From the NCBI RefSeq assembly GCF_002902965.1, contig NZ_CP026109.1:661511-725510 (forward strand): a stretch of DNA of 64,000 nucleotides, written 5' to 3'. Origin of the DNA: Paraburkholderia hospita. Its GTDB lineage: Bacteria; Pseudomonadota; Gammaproteobacteria; Burkholderiales; Burkholderiaceae. The notes beneath the pieces are model-generated. The model made no database searches, was not told the origin of the DNA, and worked only from the letters and a program-made list of their open reading frames with translations. Within the stretch, counting starts at the first letter, position 1; each line of letters opens with the position of its first letter. Shown piece after piece: positions 1-8,316 of this stretch. The position numbers and the translations under genes were made by a program.

Positions 1-709
1 GGACAAATGCCTGGTTCGACGACAGGTTCGACGGGGTCCATTCACAATCCTTGAACTTCACGCCATCCAGGTTGAACGTGTTGTACGGCACCTGTATCGA
101 CACGGCGATATTGCCATTCGTACCGACCGACGCATCGCAGTGCACCTGCTCGACAACAACGTTGCGCACTGTTAGCGTGTTCTGGCCATCGGCGGGAGAT
201 CCGCTCGGGGTCTTCTGCACGACCATCATCCTGCAGTTCGCGTTTGTCATCGCGTAATACCCACGCGTAATCCTGACGTCTTCGACCAGACCGACTCCGG
301 AATACTCGGAGCCGTTCACCTGATCGAAGTCACCCGTGATCGCGAACCCCGGCGACGCAGGTGTTCCTGGCGCGGTGCTCATATTGACCTCCCAGCCGTC
401 CACCGACACGTTCCTGACGTTGCCGGTGCCCGTTCCGTTACCCGTTGTCCGGGTGCCCGGCAGGAACACGACAAGACTGGAAGTCCGGGTCTGGCCAGCG
501 AGGCCGGTACAACCGTAATATGCACAGTCGTTGATCCGTACGTCCACAATGTCGCCGACCGTGGGACTACTGCGGTGCCAATCCCACGCGTTTAGCGCGA
601 TAAACGCGTCATTCGAAAATCCACTGCAACGATCCACAACAATCTCGCCGATCCGCAACCCGCCGCCACCTGGATCGCGAACGCCGGCGCGGGCGGTGGT
701 CGCAAGCAT
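1..709 (-). CDS. Beta-helix (pectate-lyase-like) protein, fragment, runs off the left edge
   Basis: An open minus-strand frame with no stop runs from about 709 to the window edge. It reads as a secreted carbohydrate-active-type parallel beta-helix protein: runs of short beta-strand units rich in Asn, Gly, Val and Ile, such as LRIGEIVVDRCSG, VRINDCAYYGCTG and VEDVRITRGYY, each ending in a turn, as in right-handed helix polysaccharide lyases and GH28 relatives. No catalytic residues can be assigned from this part. The 5' side is lost: upstream of about 690 the frame passes into sequence that codes for a recombinase on the other strand, so the first codons (ATG at 709) are probably not native. 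Family call is by repeat style only; exact enzyme class is unknown. Confidence 0.6.
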   Translation of the reverse strand, partial: MLATTARAGVRDPGGGGLRIGEIVVDRCSGFSNDAFIALNAWDWHRSSPTVGDIVDVRINDCAYYGCTGLAGQTRTSSLVVFLPGTRTTGNGTGTGNVRNVSVDGWEVNMSTAPGTPASPGFAITGDFDQVNGSEYSGVGLVEDVRITRGYYAMTNANCRMMVVQKTPSGSPADGQNTLTVRNVVVEQVHCDASVGTNGNIAVSIQVPYNTFNLDGVKFKDCEWTPSNLSSNQAFV

Positions 710-763
710 GCGCGCGGGGACGCGCGCTGGCGGCCGTTTCACGGCCCGCTGTCGCCCGCCAGC

Positions 764-1597
764 GTGCGCCAGGCGATGGTGATCCTGAACGTGCTGTTTT
801 CGTGGCTGGTACAGGCCGGGTATCTGGCCGGCAATCCGCTGGCGCTCTCGCGCCAGCGCACCCCGAAAGCCGCCCCGCGCATCACCCGCTATCTGGAGCC
901 CGGCCTGTGGCAGGAGGTCAAGGACTTCATTGCGTCGATGCCGCAGGAAACCGCCCGGGACCGCGCGCACTATCACCGCGTGCGCTGGCTCTTCACGCTG
1001 CTGTACTTGGGTGGCCTGCGCATCGCTGAGGCCGGCGGCAACACGATGGGCCAGTTCTTCGTGCGGCGCGACGCCGACGGGACGATGCGCTGGTGGCTCA
1101 CCGTGCACGGCAAGGGTGACAGGGAACGGCTCGTACCGGCGACGCGCGAGCTGATGACGGAACTGTCGCGCTACCGCCAGCACCTGGGGATGACGGCCCT
1201 GCCCTCACCCAGCGAGACGACGCCGCTCGTCCTCCCGATCGGAAGCACTGCGGGAAGCGCGACGGAAGCGGACCGGACGAAAACTGAAGGCCCGTCACTC
1301 CGGCCGCTGACCCGGGCCGCGCTGCACACGATCGTCAAGGACGTGTTTGCCGGCGCCGGCGGGCGGCTGCGCGAACGTGGCGAGGGCTTTGCGGCCCGCG
1401 CGGACCTGCTCGGGCAGGCCTCGGCACACTGGCTGCGGCACAGTGCCGGGTCTCACATGGCCGACAATCAGGTCGATCTGCGCCTGGTGCGCGACAACCT
1501 CGGTCACGCGGCACTGACCACAACGAGCCTCTACCTGCACGTCGACGATGATCGCCGGCATCAGGAGACCGACGAAAAACACCGCATCGACTGGTGA
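764..1597 (+). CDS. Tyrosine recombinase/phage-type integrase, 5'-truncated
   Basis: The protein has the full catalytic domain of a tyrosine site-specific recombinase: first Arg in GGLRIAE, Lys in HGKGDRE, the HWLRH box, Leu-Gly-His in DNLGHA, and the nucleophile Tyr in TTSLYLH. The core-binding domain is incomplete. Typical family wording (WRPFHGPLSPAS) lies in the same open frame just upstream (about 720-763), and the frame stays open to 596 without a good start, so the annotated ATG at 764 is only the first in-frame ATG. The N-terminal half that members of this family carry is replaced by the beta-helix gene fragment on the opposite strand. It is therefore probably an inactive remnant, or expressed only as a catalytic-domain fragment. 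A related decayed recombinase lies at 57640-59333. Confidence 0.8.
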   Translation: MRQAMVILNVLFSWLVQAGYLAGNPLALSRQRTPKAAPRITRYLEPGLWQEVKDFIASMPQETARDRAHYHRVRWLFTLLYLGGLRIAEAGGNTMGQFFVRRDADGTMRWWLTVHGKGDRERLVPATRELMTELSRYRQHLGMTALPSPSETTPLVLPIGSTAGSATEADRTKTEGPSLRPLTRAALHTIVKDVFAGAGGRLRERGEGFAARADLLGQASAHWLRHSAGSHMADNQVDLRLVRDNLGHAALTTTSLYLHVDDDRRHQETDEKHRIDW

Positions 1598-1756
1598 CGC
1601 CTGTTACGGATTCAGGCCGGTGGCCGGTCAAGGCCCCGCCGCACGATCCCGTTATACAGGCACCCGATACGACTCAATCCGACACAATTAGCAAACCGCA
1701 TCGCGTATGCAAGAATCCGTCTGACGCGCGCTGAAGCGTTGACTGCCTGACCGCCC

Positions 1757-2026
1757 ATGGAAACCGTTGAACTCGAACCCCAGGTGCTTGCCGATCGCCG
1801 CGGCGTGGTGTTTAGCCTCGTCCGCCCGAACGGCGCGGTCGAATGCGTGATCACGCTCGCGACACTGGAAGCGCATTTCTGGCTCGAACCCCGGGCCAGC
1901 GACGCCAGCATCCTGAAGACCTTCCGCGATGGCTACGGGCGCATCCGCGCGATTGCCGAGCGCAGGCTGTTGGCGCATCCGGCCGCGCGCATCGAACTGA
2001 CACCGGCCGACTTCGCGAGGCCCTGA
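1757..2026 (+). CDS. DUF1488 family protein
   Basis: An 89-residue acidic/basic mixed protein with the DUF1488 pattern common in Burkholderiales: an N-terminal strand pair ending GVVFSLVRPNG, then a central segment VECVITLATLEAHFW, and a C-terminal helix with a run of Arg (YGRIRAIAERRLL). Function of the family is unknown; members are small cytosolic proteins, often beside accessory genes. No convincing Shine-Dalgarno site precedes the ATG. It stands alone between the truncated recombinase and a minus-strand zinc-ribbon protein. Family assignment is from remembered pattern and is moderately sure. Confidence 0.65.
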   Translation: METVELEPQVLADRRGVVFSLVRPNGAVECVITLATLEAHFWLEPRASDASILKTFRDGYGRIRAIAERRLLAHPAARIELTPADFARP

Positions 2027-2104
2027 CAGCTTCACGCGCCGCCCGGCAATCCGCACGACCACAGGCTGCAGAAACCTGCGCCCCGCCCCAGGGAGTCCCC
2101 GTAT

Positions 2105-2290
2105 TCAGGAGCCGTCATGTCCACACCTTCGCGCTTCGACGATGAAGCTCGCGGCGTCTGCAAGATGCGCCATTTCGGTGTTGAAACAGCGGCTACAGAG
2201 CATCCTGAAGGCACCATCCGCCGAAGCCACACTGACAACGTCGTGCGGTGGCGTAGCTGCTCCGCACCGGACACACGTGTTAGCGGTCAT
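2105..2290 (-). CDS. Small zinc-ribbon-like protein
   Basis: A 61-residue protein starting MTANTCVRCGAATPP. It has two CxxC knuckles (CVRC near residue 6 and CSRC near residue 34), which suggests a zinc ribbon. The start at 2290 is chosen because AAGGAG lies 7 bases upstream. Longer Burkholderia proteins with the same beginning (CxRCG...MLCSRCFN) continue for another 60 or more residues, whereas this one ends soon after the second knuckle in HDGS, so it may be a shortened copy. Function unknown. Confidence 0.5.
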   Translation of the reverse strand: MTANTCVRCGAATPPHDVVSVASADGAFRMLCSRCFNTEMAHLADAASFIVEARRCGHDGS

Positions 2291-2588
2291 CAGCGCTCCT
2301 TCGGCTGCTTGTACATTGGAAGCAATCATTGTCGCACTCTTGTTGGCGTGTCTTGTTCCGTACATCGTAACGGACCGCGTTACTGCGGCAGAACCCTTCT
2401 GCGCAGTCCATCTCCTCCTACCGATGTCACCCGATTTCCCTTGGCGCGTGCTTCGGGAATAAAACCTTCCAGATTAGCGTCTCCCTATGACCAAGCGCGT
2501 TTCCGGGAAAAGAGATTTTCAGGATGCGCCATATCTCAAAAGCATCCACCGCTGTCAAATGGCCGGAGCGAGATTAAAGGAGCACGTC

Positions 2589-2891
2589 ATGAAGATTCGA
2601 CACGTCACTTGTGCACTGCTCGGCGTCGCCGCTTTTTGGGCGGCCGACAGCATGGCTGCGCAACCGGCTTACGCCTATCAAACGACAGTGCGGCTCGCCG
2701 GCGGCAATACGCTGCTATGCGGCGTCAACGAGCCGCTGCCGAACGGCGACGCCCCCGCGACTCTCACCCGCCGCGAGCAAACGCAAGCCGACGTTCTCGC
2801 GACTCAGCGCCTGCGCCTCCTGAGCGGCCCGGCGTCCGACTATCCGTCACCCTACACGGCGCCGACCGTCATCTGCTCAAGCGCCGGCTAA
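2589..2891 (+). CDS. Secreted protein of unknown function
   Basis: A 100-residue protein with a clear signal peptide (MKIRHVTCALLGVAAFWAADSMAA, cleavage likely near residue 22-24) followed by a short mature domain with two Cys residues that could form a disulfide in the periplasm. The ATG at 2589 is preceded by AAAGGAG with 6-base spacing, so this start is preferred to an in-frame ATG 102 bases upstream. The gene is flanked by small genes on the other strand. I do not recognise the family. Confidence 0.6.
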   Translation: MKIRHVTCALLGVAAFWAADSMAAQPAYAYQTTVRLAGGNTLLCGVNEPLPNGDAPATLTRREQTQADVLATQRLRLLSGPASDYPSPYTAPTVICSSAG

Positions 2892-2927
2892 GACTGACCG
2901 ATTCGCGCCCTCCGGCGTTCTCGGCAA

Positions 2928-3092
2928 CTAAGAGGTGCGATGCGGCACATCGTCCGGGAACGGATACGGCGCGTGCGGGCCCGGCCATTCGAGGGCGGGC
3001 GCCCCGCTTAACGCTTCGCATCCGGCGACGCTGGTCAGAAGGCCGAGGCACAACGCCGTGCAAAGCCAACAGACGATCGATAGCTTGTCCAT
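2928..3092 (-). CDS. Small predicted lipoprotein
   Basis: A 54-residue protein with a hydrophobic leader (LSIVCWLCTALCLGLLTSVAGC) ending in a lipobox-like LTSVAGC, so Cys at about residue 23 is the likely lipidation site. The mature part is only about 30 residues, Pro-rich, with no known domain. The ATG at 3092 has AAGGAGG six bases upstream. Likely envelope-located; role unknown. Confidence 0.55.
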   Translation of the reverse strand: MDKLSIVCWLCTALCLGLLTSVAGCEALSGAPALEWPGPHAPYPFPDDVPHRTS

Positions 3093-3174
3093 TGCGGCCT
3101 CCTTTTCGCAATACAAAGCTATTGGTTTCGACAGCCGCGAGCTGGCATCGGTTGCGCGCGAATGGCGCGCAACC

Positions 3175-3384
3175 TCAGGTGCGCCGAGCCTGCCCTGGCT
3201 GCTCGGCCTCGAAGACCGGCTGGATACGCACCTCGACCGGCAGGCCGTTGTCGCGTGCAAAGCGGGTGACGAAATTAAGCGCGTCGGGCAAGCACGCCGC
3301 AGCTCGCCCGGGCGAAACGTCTTGCTGTGATGCGGGATCCTCCTTCAACAAGAACGATTCGACGCTGTCGTGCGCTTTCGTCAT
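3175..3384 (-). CDS. Hypothetical protein
   Basis: A 69-residue ORF beginning MTKAHDSVESFLLKED and containing an amphipathic helix (ALNFVTRFARDNG). Its ATG overlaps the stop of the chemotaxis-receptor remnant in the ATGA arrangement, which would allow coupled translation, but because that receptor is a relic the coupling may mean little. There is no separate ribosome-binding site. Not recognised; may be spurious. Confidence 0.35.
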   Translation of the reverse strand: MTKAHDSVESFLLKEDPASQQDVSPGRAAACLPDALNFVTRFARDNGLPVEVRIQPVFEAEQPGQARRT

Positions 3385-3845
3385 GAGTATGTAACCGATG
3401 GCACGGGCACCGCTTCGTGCTCGTTCACGTGCTCGGCAGCCATCGGCGCGCCCGCCTGCTCGTCGGGCGACGCGAGCGCCGCTGCGGCCTCTTCGATCAG
3501 CGCGGGGTTCCGCTGAGTGGCGTTATCCATCTGCGAGACAGCATGGTTGATCCGGTCGATGCCGCGCGGCCAATTCGGCATGCACTCGCTCGAGCACAGC
3601 CACTGTCCGCTTGCTTTGTGCGACGAGCGTTTCGTACTTGCCGGGATCCACCCGCACTGGCTGCGACGCTTCGCTGCACGGCGTAAGGTAGCGCAGCGCG
3701 GCGGTCTCTTCGGCGTACATCCTTTCGAGCGCGTGATCGGTGCTATGCAAGCCGGCAATCGACGTCGCCATCACGGGCATCAGCGCCGCCGAAAAGCCGG
3801 TGATTGTCATCGTCAGCGCACGTGGACGGTCGTGTTCCTGAACAT
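3381..3845 (-). pseudogene. Methyl-accepting chemotaxis protein, internally deleted and frameshifted
   Basis: Two pieces of one receptor are recognisable in different frames. The 5' piece starts MFRNTTVHVR (ATG at 3845) and, after a frameshift, continues with a membrane segment and four-helix-bundle wording (MTITGFSAALMPVMATSI, HALERMYAEETAALRYL). The 3' piece, in the frame that ends at 3381, is the tail of the cytoplasmic signalling domain (RGIDRINHAVSQMDNATQ then ALIEEAAAA). Everything between, which in a full receptor holds the second membrane helix, HAMP and hairpin-tip region, is missing; the join lies near 3566. The product cannot work as a receptor. Confidence 0.75.
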
Positions 3846-3949
3846 GATTACGTCTTGATGCATCGACCAGAAAAAGCGGCGAGCGGACCAGTCCGCCGCC
3901 GCAATCCGGAGCCCCTCTGATGGAAAATACCGAGGAGATAAAACGGGGA

Positions 3950-5077
3950 TCAGAAGCGCGTACGGATACCCGTGGTCGCCTCGACCTGGTTGGTCGCACC
4001 GAAAGTGCTGCCAACCGTGTAGCCGCCGTGCAGCCTCATGTAGTCGGCGGCCAGATAGACTTCCGTGCGCTTCGAGAGGTGATAGAAGATCGAGCCGTAC
4101 AGCGTTTCCTTGAAGCCATTGTGGAGGCCCAGGGTCGAATCGAACGCGCCGATGTTCGCGTTCGGGATATTGCCGTCGCCGTTGTATGCGGCGTTATGCA
4201 CGCGCATTTGCTGATAGCCGAGCTCGTAGTCGAGCGCGCCCTTCGGCGACAGCTTGAACGACACCGTCCATGAATTGTCCTGACGCTGTCCAAGCGCACC
4301 CTGGTCGCCCCAATAGCGGAAGTAGCCGGCGTTGGCACGCAGGATGCCGAACGTATAGTTGCCGCCGACCGAGTACGTCTGGTTCGTGAAGCCCTGGCGA
4401 TTCACGTGGTTGTAGAATGTCGACACGGCAAACGCGGGGCCGTCGTAGCCGAGGGCGACCTGGTAGTTGGCGTTGTTGCCGAAGCTCGTCGAGTTGCCGA
4501 ACGCGTAACCCGCGGCCGCGAAGATGCCGTTGTCGAACAGCTTCTTCCACGCGATGCCGTTCTCGTAACGGGTGCCCGTCGCGCTCCCCGCGTAGAAGAT
4601 CATCTGTTTGAAGTTGTTGGCGTTCGTCCAGCCGCCTTCTTCCGTCGTGAGCTGCGCGTTGCCGTATGGGTCGCCGTAGATCGCTGCCGCGTCGCGTGCG
4701 ATCGTGTTCTGGAAGCCCGCCGTCAACTTGCCAAACGTGTCGTTCTGGACGCCGACCCATGCATCGCGGTCGAAGAGCTGGCCCGGGTCTTCCATCTGGC
4801 CATCGCTCACCCGGTATTCGCTTTCCAGGCGGAAGATGATCTTGGTGCCGTTGCCGATGTCTTCGGCACCCTTCACGCCCCAGCGGCTGCCGCTGAACCA
4901 CGGCTCGCCGCCGATGCCCATGCCGATCACGTGATTGCCGTTTGCGTCGGCGTGGGATTGATACGTAGGAACACTCAGATCGATCAGGCCGTACAGCTGA
5001 ACGCTGGACTGCGCGTGTGCGCTGCTCGCTGCCATGGCGCCGGCTGCGACGGCGAACGCGAGGTACTTTTGCTTCAA
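3950..5077 (-). CDS. Gram-negative porin (Burkholderia OmpC type)
   Basis: A 375-residue outer-membrane trimeric porin. It starts with a signal peptide (LAFAVAAGAMAASSAHAQ, cleavage near residue 22), then the hallmark SSVQLYGLIDLS first strand, alternating beta-strand pattern throughout, and a terminal aromatic ending TGIRTRF that is the BAM recognition signal. Length fits the family. The start codon is TTG at 5077, supported by GAGGAGA five bases upstream. It would admit small hydrophilic solutes and stands just downstream of a two-component system and an ABC importer in the same orientation, suggesting one uptake unit; the substrate is not visible. Confidence 0.93.
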   Translation of the reverse strand: MKQKYLAFAVAAGAMAASSAHAQSSVQLYGLIDLSVPTYQSHADANGNHVIGMGIGGEPWFSGSRWGVKGAEDIGNGTKIIFRLESEYRVSDGQMEDPGQLFDRDAWVGVQNDTFGKLTAGFQNTIARDAAAIYGDPYGNAQLTTEEGGWTNANNFKQMIFYAGSATGTRYENGIAWKKLFDNGIFAAAGYAFGNSTSFGNNANYQVALGYDGPAFAVSTFYNHVNRQGFTNQTYSVGGNYTFGILRANAGYFRYWGDQGALGQRQDNSWTVSFKLSPKGALDYELGYQQMRVHNAAYNGDGNIPNANIGAFDSTLGLHNGFKETLYGSIFYHLSKRTEVYLAADYMRLHGGYTVGSTFGATNQVEATTGIRTRF

Positions 5078-5271
5078 GATTGTCTCCTCAGATTGCTGCG
5101 TTGAATTTCTGATTTGTCCGCTGCCGGTTACTGCCCGCCGGCTGTCCGGCCGCTATGGCGAACAGCGGATGAGACGAATCCTAATTACCTCAATCCTTCA
5201 CGCTCCTTTCGCGTCTGATTCGTACAACTTAGTGATATTACTGATATAGGCAAATTAAATCTTGCATCCAC

Positions 5272-5946
5272 TCACGGCGCATCCCTGGTCCGCAGGATGT
5301 AGCCAAGACCGCGCAGCGTCATGATCTGCGCGCTCGAACCCGCGAGGTGCTTGCGCAGGCGGTGGATGTAGATGTCGATGGCGTCCGCGCTTGGCTCGTC
5401 GTCGAGGCCGAACACGCTGTCCATCAGCGTGGTCTTCGAAATCGTCTTGCCCTGCCGCAGCATCAGCATTTCCAGGATCGCGTGCTCGCGACGCCGCAGG
5501 TTCAGCGGCACGTCACTGTGGCGGAACTCTCGCGTGTCGGAGATGTACTGCAAGTCGCCGCACATGAGCCAGCCCGATTTGTCGCTCAACTGCCGGCGGA
5601 TCAGCGCCTTGATGCGCGCCACCAGCTCACGGCCATCGAAGGGTTTCACAACGTAGTCGTCCGCGCCGGCGCTGAAGCAGTCGACCTTGTCATCGATCGA
5701 ACCATGCGCGGTCAGCATCAGCACTGGCACGTTGTCGCGCCTGCGGCGCAAGCGCGCGAGCACGTCCTTGCCACTCATGCGCGGCAGACGCATGTCGAGC
5801 AGCACCACGTCGTAGCGCTGGGTAGTCAACACGGAATCTGCGGATTCGCCGTCGAGCACGCAATCGACGGCGAAATTCTCCGCGCGTAGCAGGTTAACGA
5901 TCCAATGCGAGAGTTCGACATTGTCTTCGACGAGCAGCAGCTTCAT
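5272..5946 (-). CDS. OmpR/PhoB-family response regulator (TctD-like)
   Basis: A 224-residue transcription factor. The receiver domain spans about residues 1-115, with the acidic pair in VEDN, phospho-acceptor Asp51 in LLDMRLPRMSG, the conserved Thr in LTAHG and Lys in VVKPF. The C-terminal winged-helix effector follows (LNLRRREHAILEML to YIHRLRKHL). The gene starts inside the stop of the histidine kinase gene upstream (ATGA), so kinase and regulator are translated together. In QseB/TctD relatives this pair controls transport genes; the neighbouring ABC transporter and porin are likely targets (inference). Confidence 0.92.
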   Translation of the reverse strand: MKLLLVEDNVELSHWIVNLLRAENFAVDCVLDGESADSVLTTQRYDVVLLDMRLPRMSGKDVLARLRRRRDNVPVLMLTAHGSIDDKVDCFSAGADDYVVKPFDGRELVARIKALIRRQLSDKSGWLMCGDLQYISDTREFRHSDVPLNLRRREHAILEMLMLRQGKTISKTTLMDSVFGLDDEPSADAIDIYIHRLRKHLAGSSAQIMTLRGLGYILRTRDAP

Positions 5947-7325
5947 TCTCTTTCCTCATTCCTCCACGCGGGCAGGCGAACCGTGATGACGAGTCCAACC
6001 CGCCCTTCGCCCGGCGACATGGTAACCGTACCGCCGTGCGACAGCGCAATCTGATGGACGATCGCGAGCCCCAGCCCGGAGCCCTCGACATCGCTCGCCA
6101 CCCGGTAAAAGCGCTCGAAGACATGCGCGCGCGCTTCGGCGGGAATGCCGGGACCGTTGTCCACCACCTGCAGCAACACGTGACTACCCTCACGCCGGCA
6201 AAGCACGGTCACGCTTCCTCCTTCGTGCGTGTAGCGGATCGCGTTGTCGGCGAGATTCGACACGAGCGCCGCGAGCAGGCTCTCGCTTCCGGCCACATAG
6301 GTGCCCTCAGCCAACTCGGCGCCGAGATCGATCTGGCGCCGCTGCGCCGCGCCCACCAGTTCCTCCAGCACCGACGACACCACCGCCGTCAGATCGACCC
6401 TGGCCTGCACGCGCGGCAACGACACCGACTCGGCCTGAGCGAGCAGCAACAACTGGCTCGTCATATCCGCCATCTTCTGGCTCGTGCGGCGAATGCCCGT
6501 CAATGCCTCCGTCAACGCCGGATCGCTCGGATCGTATTGACTCGCGCATTGCACCTGCGTGTTGAGCAGCGTCAGTGGCGTGCGCAATTGGTGCGCCGCA
6601 TCGGCGATGAATTGCCGCTGCGTTGTCGTATGCAGCTTCAGCCTCGCGATGCACTGGTTGATCGCATCGACGATCGGGCGCAGCTCGGACGGCAGATGGT
6701 GCACGCGGATTGGCTCAAGCTCCATCGGCTCGCGATCGGCGACGTCGTTCTTGAGCTTCATCAACGGCCGCAATTCCATGGTCAGGCCGAACGGCACGAG
6801 CACCACGACCAGGGCAAGCATCAGCCACTGGCGAATCAACTGCGGACGCCATAAATCTTTCAGCATGGCCTGCCGAGATGCCTGCGTCTTGCCGACGATC
6901 ACCGTGACCTTCTCGGCCTTGCCAGAGTCGTACAACTGCCGTTCATAGGCCACCGCGCGAATCGGCAGTTCGCCCAGCCAGGTGTTGTAGAACACCGGGT
7001 ACCGCGTGCTGCCCGCCGGCAGCGTGAGATCGGGACTTCCGCCGAGCAGCCGGTCGCGGCCGGCGACCACCTTGTAGAACACGTGGTCCTGATAAGGCGA
7101 CTCGAAGATTTCGAGCGCGGCAGGCGGGATATTCGCCGTCAGCGCACCGTTCTCCCAGTCGACGTCTTCGATGATGGTTCGCGCGGAGGACAGCAATGCG
7201 GCGTCTTGCAGCAAGTCGGCAGTCTGGCACGCGGCAACGTACGACATGTAGTCGGTAACGAAGACAAAGAGCGCGAGCGGCAGCAGCAGCCACAACAGCA
7301 GACGCGCACGCAAGCTAAGCAACAT
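5943..7325 (-). CDS. Sensor histidine kinase (TctE-like)
   Basis: A 460-residue inner-membrane kinase. TM1 is near residues 8-28, a periplasmic sensor region of about 135 residues with the 2CSK_N style follows, and TM2 lies near 165-184. The dimerisation/phosphoacceptor motif ADAAHQLRTPL places the phospho-His at 245. The ATPase domain has the N box (NLADNAIRYT), G1 (VVDNGPGIP) and G2 (GSGLGLAIV) motifs. It should sense an extracytoplasmic solute and phosphorylate the response regulator encoded by the overlapping downstream gene. A strong stem-loop separates it from the ABC operon upstream. Confidence 0.92.
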   Translation of the reverse strand: MLLSLRARLLLWLLLPLALFVFVTDYMSYVAACQTADLLQDAALLSSARTIIEDVDWENGALTANIPPAALEIFESPYQDHVFYKVVAGRDRLLGGSPDLTLPAGSTRYPVFYNTWLGELPIRAVAYERQLYDSGKAEKVTVIVGKTQASRQAMLKDLWRPQLIRQWLMLALVVVLVPFGLTMELRPLMKLKNDVADREPMELEPIRVHHLPSELRPIVDAINQCIARLKLHTTTQRQFIADAAHQLRTPLTLLNTQVQCASQYDPSDPALTEALTGIRRTSQKMADMTSQLLLLAQAESVSLPRVQARVDLTAVVSSVLEELVGAAQRRQIDLGAELAEGTYVAGSESLLAALVSNLADNAIRYTHEGGSVTVLCRREGSHVLLQVVDNGPGIPAEARAHVFERFYRVASDVEGSGLGLAIVHQIALSHGGTVTMSPGEGRVGLVITVRLPAWRNEERE

Positions 7326-7381
7326 TCAACACTCTCCAACATGATCCGGCCGTACCGATGATGAGGCCGGCAAAACGCGAC

Positions 7382-7411
7382 GCCGTCCTTGCCTTTTCCG
7401 GCAAGGACGGC
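7382..7411 (-). terminator. Stem-loop, probable terminator of the ABC transporter operon
   Basis: A perfect 12-bp inverted repeat (GCCGTCCTTGCC / GGCAAGGACGGC) with a 6-base loop lies between the ABC permease stop and the histidine kinase start. On the minus strand a short T run follows about 6 bases after the stem. It probably ends the ABC operon transcript; the T run is weak, so attenuation or mRNA-end protection is also possible. Confidence 0.6.
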
Positions 7412-7430
7412 TGTCTTTGAGAAGCAAGCC

Positions 7431-8291
7431 TCAGAACGCAGCGGGCCTCCACTTCAGCAAGCGCTTTTCCAACGTGGTCAGCAGATAGTCCGTAGCGAGT
7501 GCGACCACGGCCAGCACGATCATCGCCGCGAACACGCCGCTCGCGTTGAATGCCCCCTGTGCGGTCGAAATCAGCAGACCGATACCTTGCTTGGAGCCAA
7601 GAAACTCGCCGACCACCGCACCGACCAGGGCAAAGCCGAAGCTCACATGCAGGCTCGCGAGAATCCATGACAGCGCCGATGGAATCACGACGTAAGTCGT
7701 CAGCTGGCGCTTCGAAGCGCCCAGGATCTGCGCGTTCGCGATCATGTAGCGGTCGGCTTCGCGCACGCCCTGGAAGGCATTGCCGAATACGACGAAAAAT
7801 ACCATGACCACCGCGAGCGCAACCTTGGAGGCCATCCCGAGGCCAAGCGCGATCACGAACACCGAGCCGAGCACCACGCGCGGAATCGAGTTGGCGATCT
7901 TGATGTAAATGTCGAACACATCGGCGAGCAGCTTGTTGCGGCCCAGCACGACACCGCACACGATGCCGGCGACCGAGCCGATAAAGAAGCCGATCAAGGT
8001 CTCTTCAAGCGTAACCCACACCTGCACGAGCAGCGGCCCCTGCGATGTGCCGTTCTGGAACCAGTCGACGATCTGCAAGAAGATCAGCGACGGCATCGAG
8101 AAAAAGAATGGGTCGATCCATTTCAGGCGCCCGCAGAGTTCCCAGCCGCCGAGCAGGAGCACAAGCACGAGAATCCGCAGACCGATGATCAGGGCGTGCC
8201 GCTGCCGCAGCTTGCGTCGCGCGATCTGTTCGATCCTGGCCGCCGATTCGCCGTCGAACTCCATCTTCACAGAGCTATCACGAGATGCCAT
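7431..8291 (-). CDS. ABC transporter permease (SsuC/TauC class)
   Basis: An inner-membrane protein of 286 residues of the BPD_transp_1 (MetI-like) fold. Six hydrophobic segments are visible, starting ALIIGLRILVLVLLLGGWE, and the cytoplasmic EAA loop for ATPase contact reads EADRYMIANAQILGASKRQ, close to the consensus EAA---G. The ATG at 8291 is chosen over a TTG at 8324 that would overlap the ATPase gene; neither has a strong ribosome site. It follows the ATPase gene directly and the binding-protein gene beyond that, giving a complete importer for a small anion-like compound such as a sulfonate, nitrate or pyrimidine precursor; substrate not determined. Confidence 0.9.
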   Translation of the reverse strand: MASRDSSVKMEFDGESAARIEQIARRKLRQRHALIIGLRILVLVLLLGGWELCGRLKWIDPFFFSMPSLIFLQIVDWFQNGTSQGPLLVQVWVTLEETLIGFFIGSVAGIVCGVVLGRNKLLADVFDIYIKIANSIPRVVLGSVFVIALGLGMASKVALAVVMVFFVVFGNAFQGVREADRYMIANAQILGASKRQLTTYVVIPSALSWILASLHVSFGFALVGAVVGEFLGSKQGIGLLISTAQGAFNASGVFAAMIVLAVVALATDYLLTTLEKRLLKWRPAAF

Positions 8292-8316
8292 GAGTGTATT
8301 CCGTTGTGCCGTCGTT

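Noticed and set aside
2117..3394. 425-codon plus-strand ORF
   Set aside because: Runs across several small genes with their own ribosome sites; very Arg/Ser/Pro-rich product without motifs.
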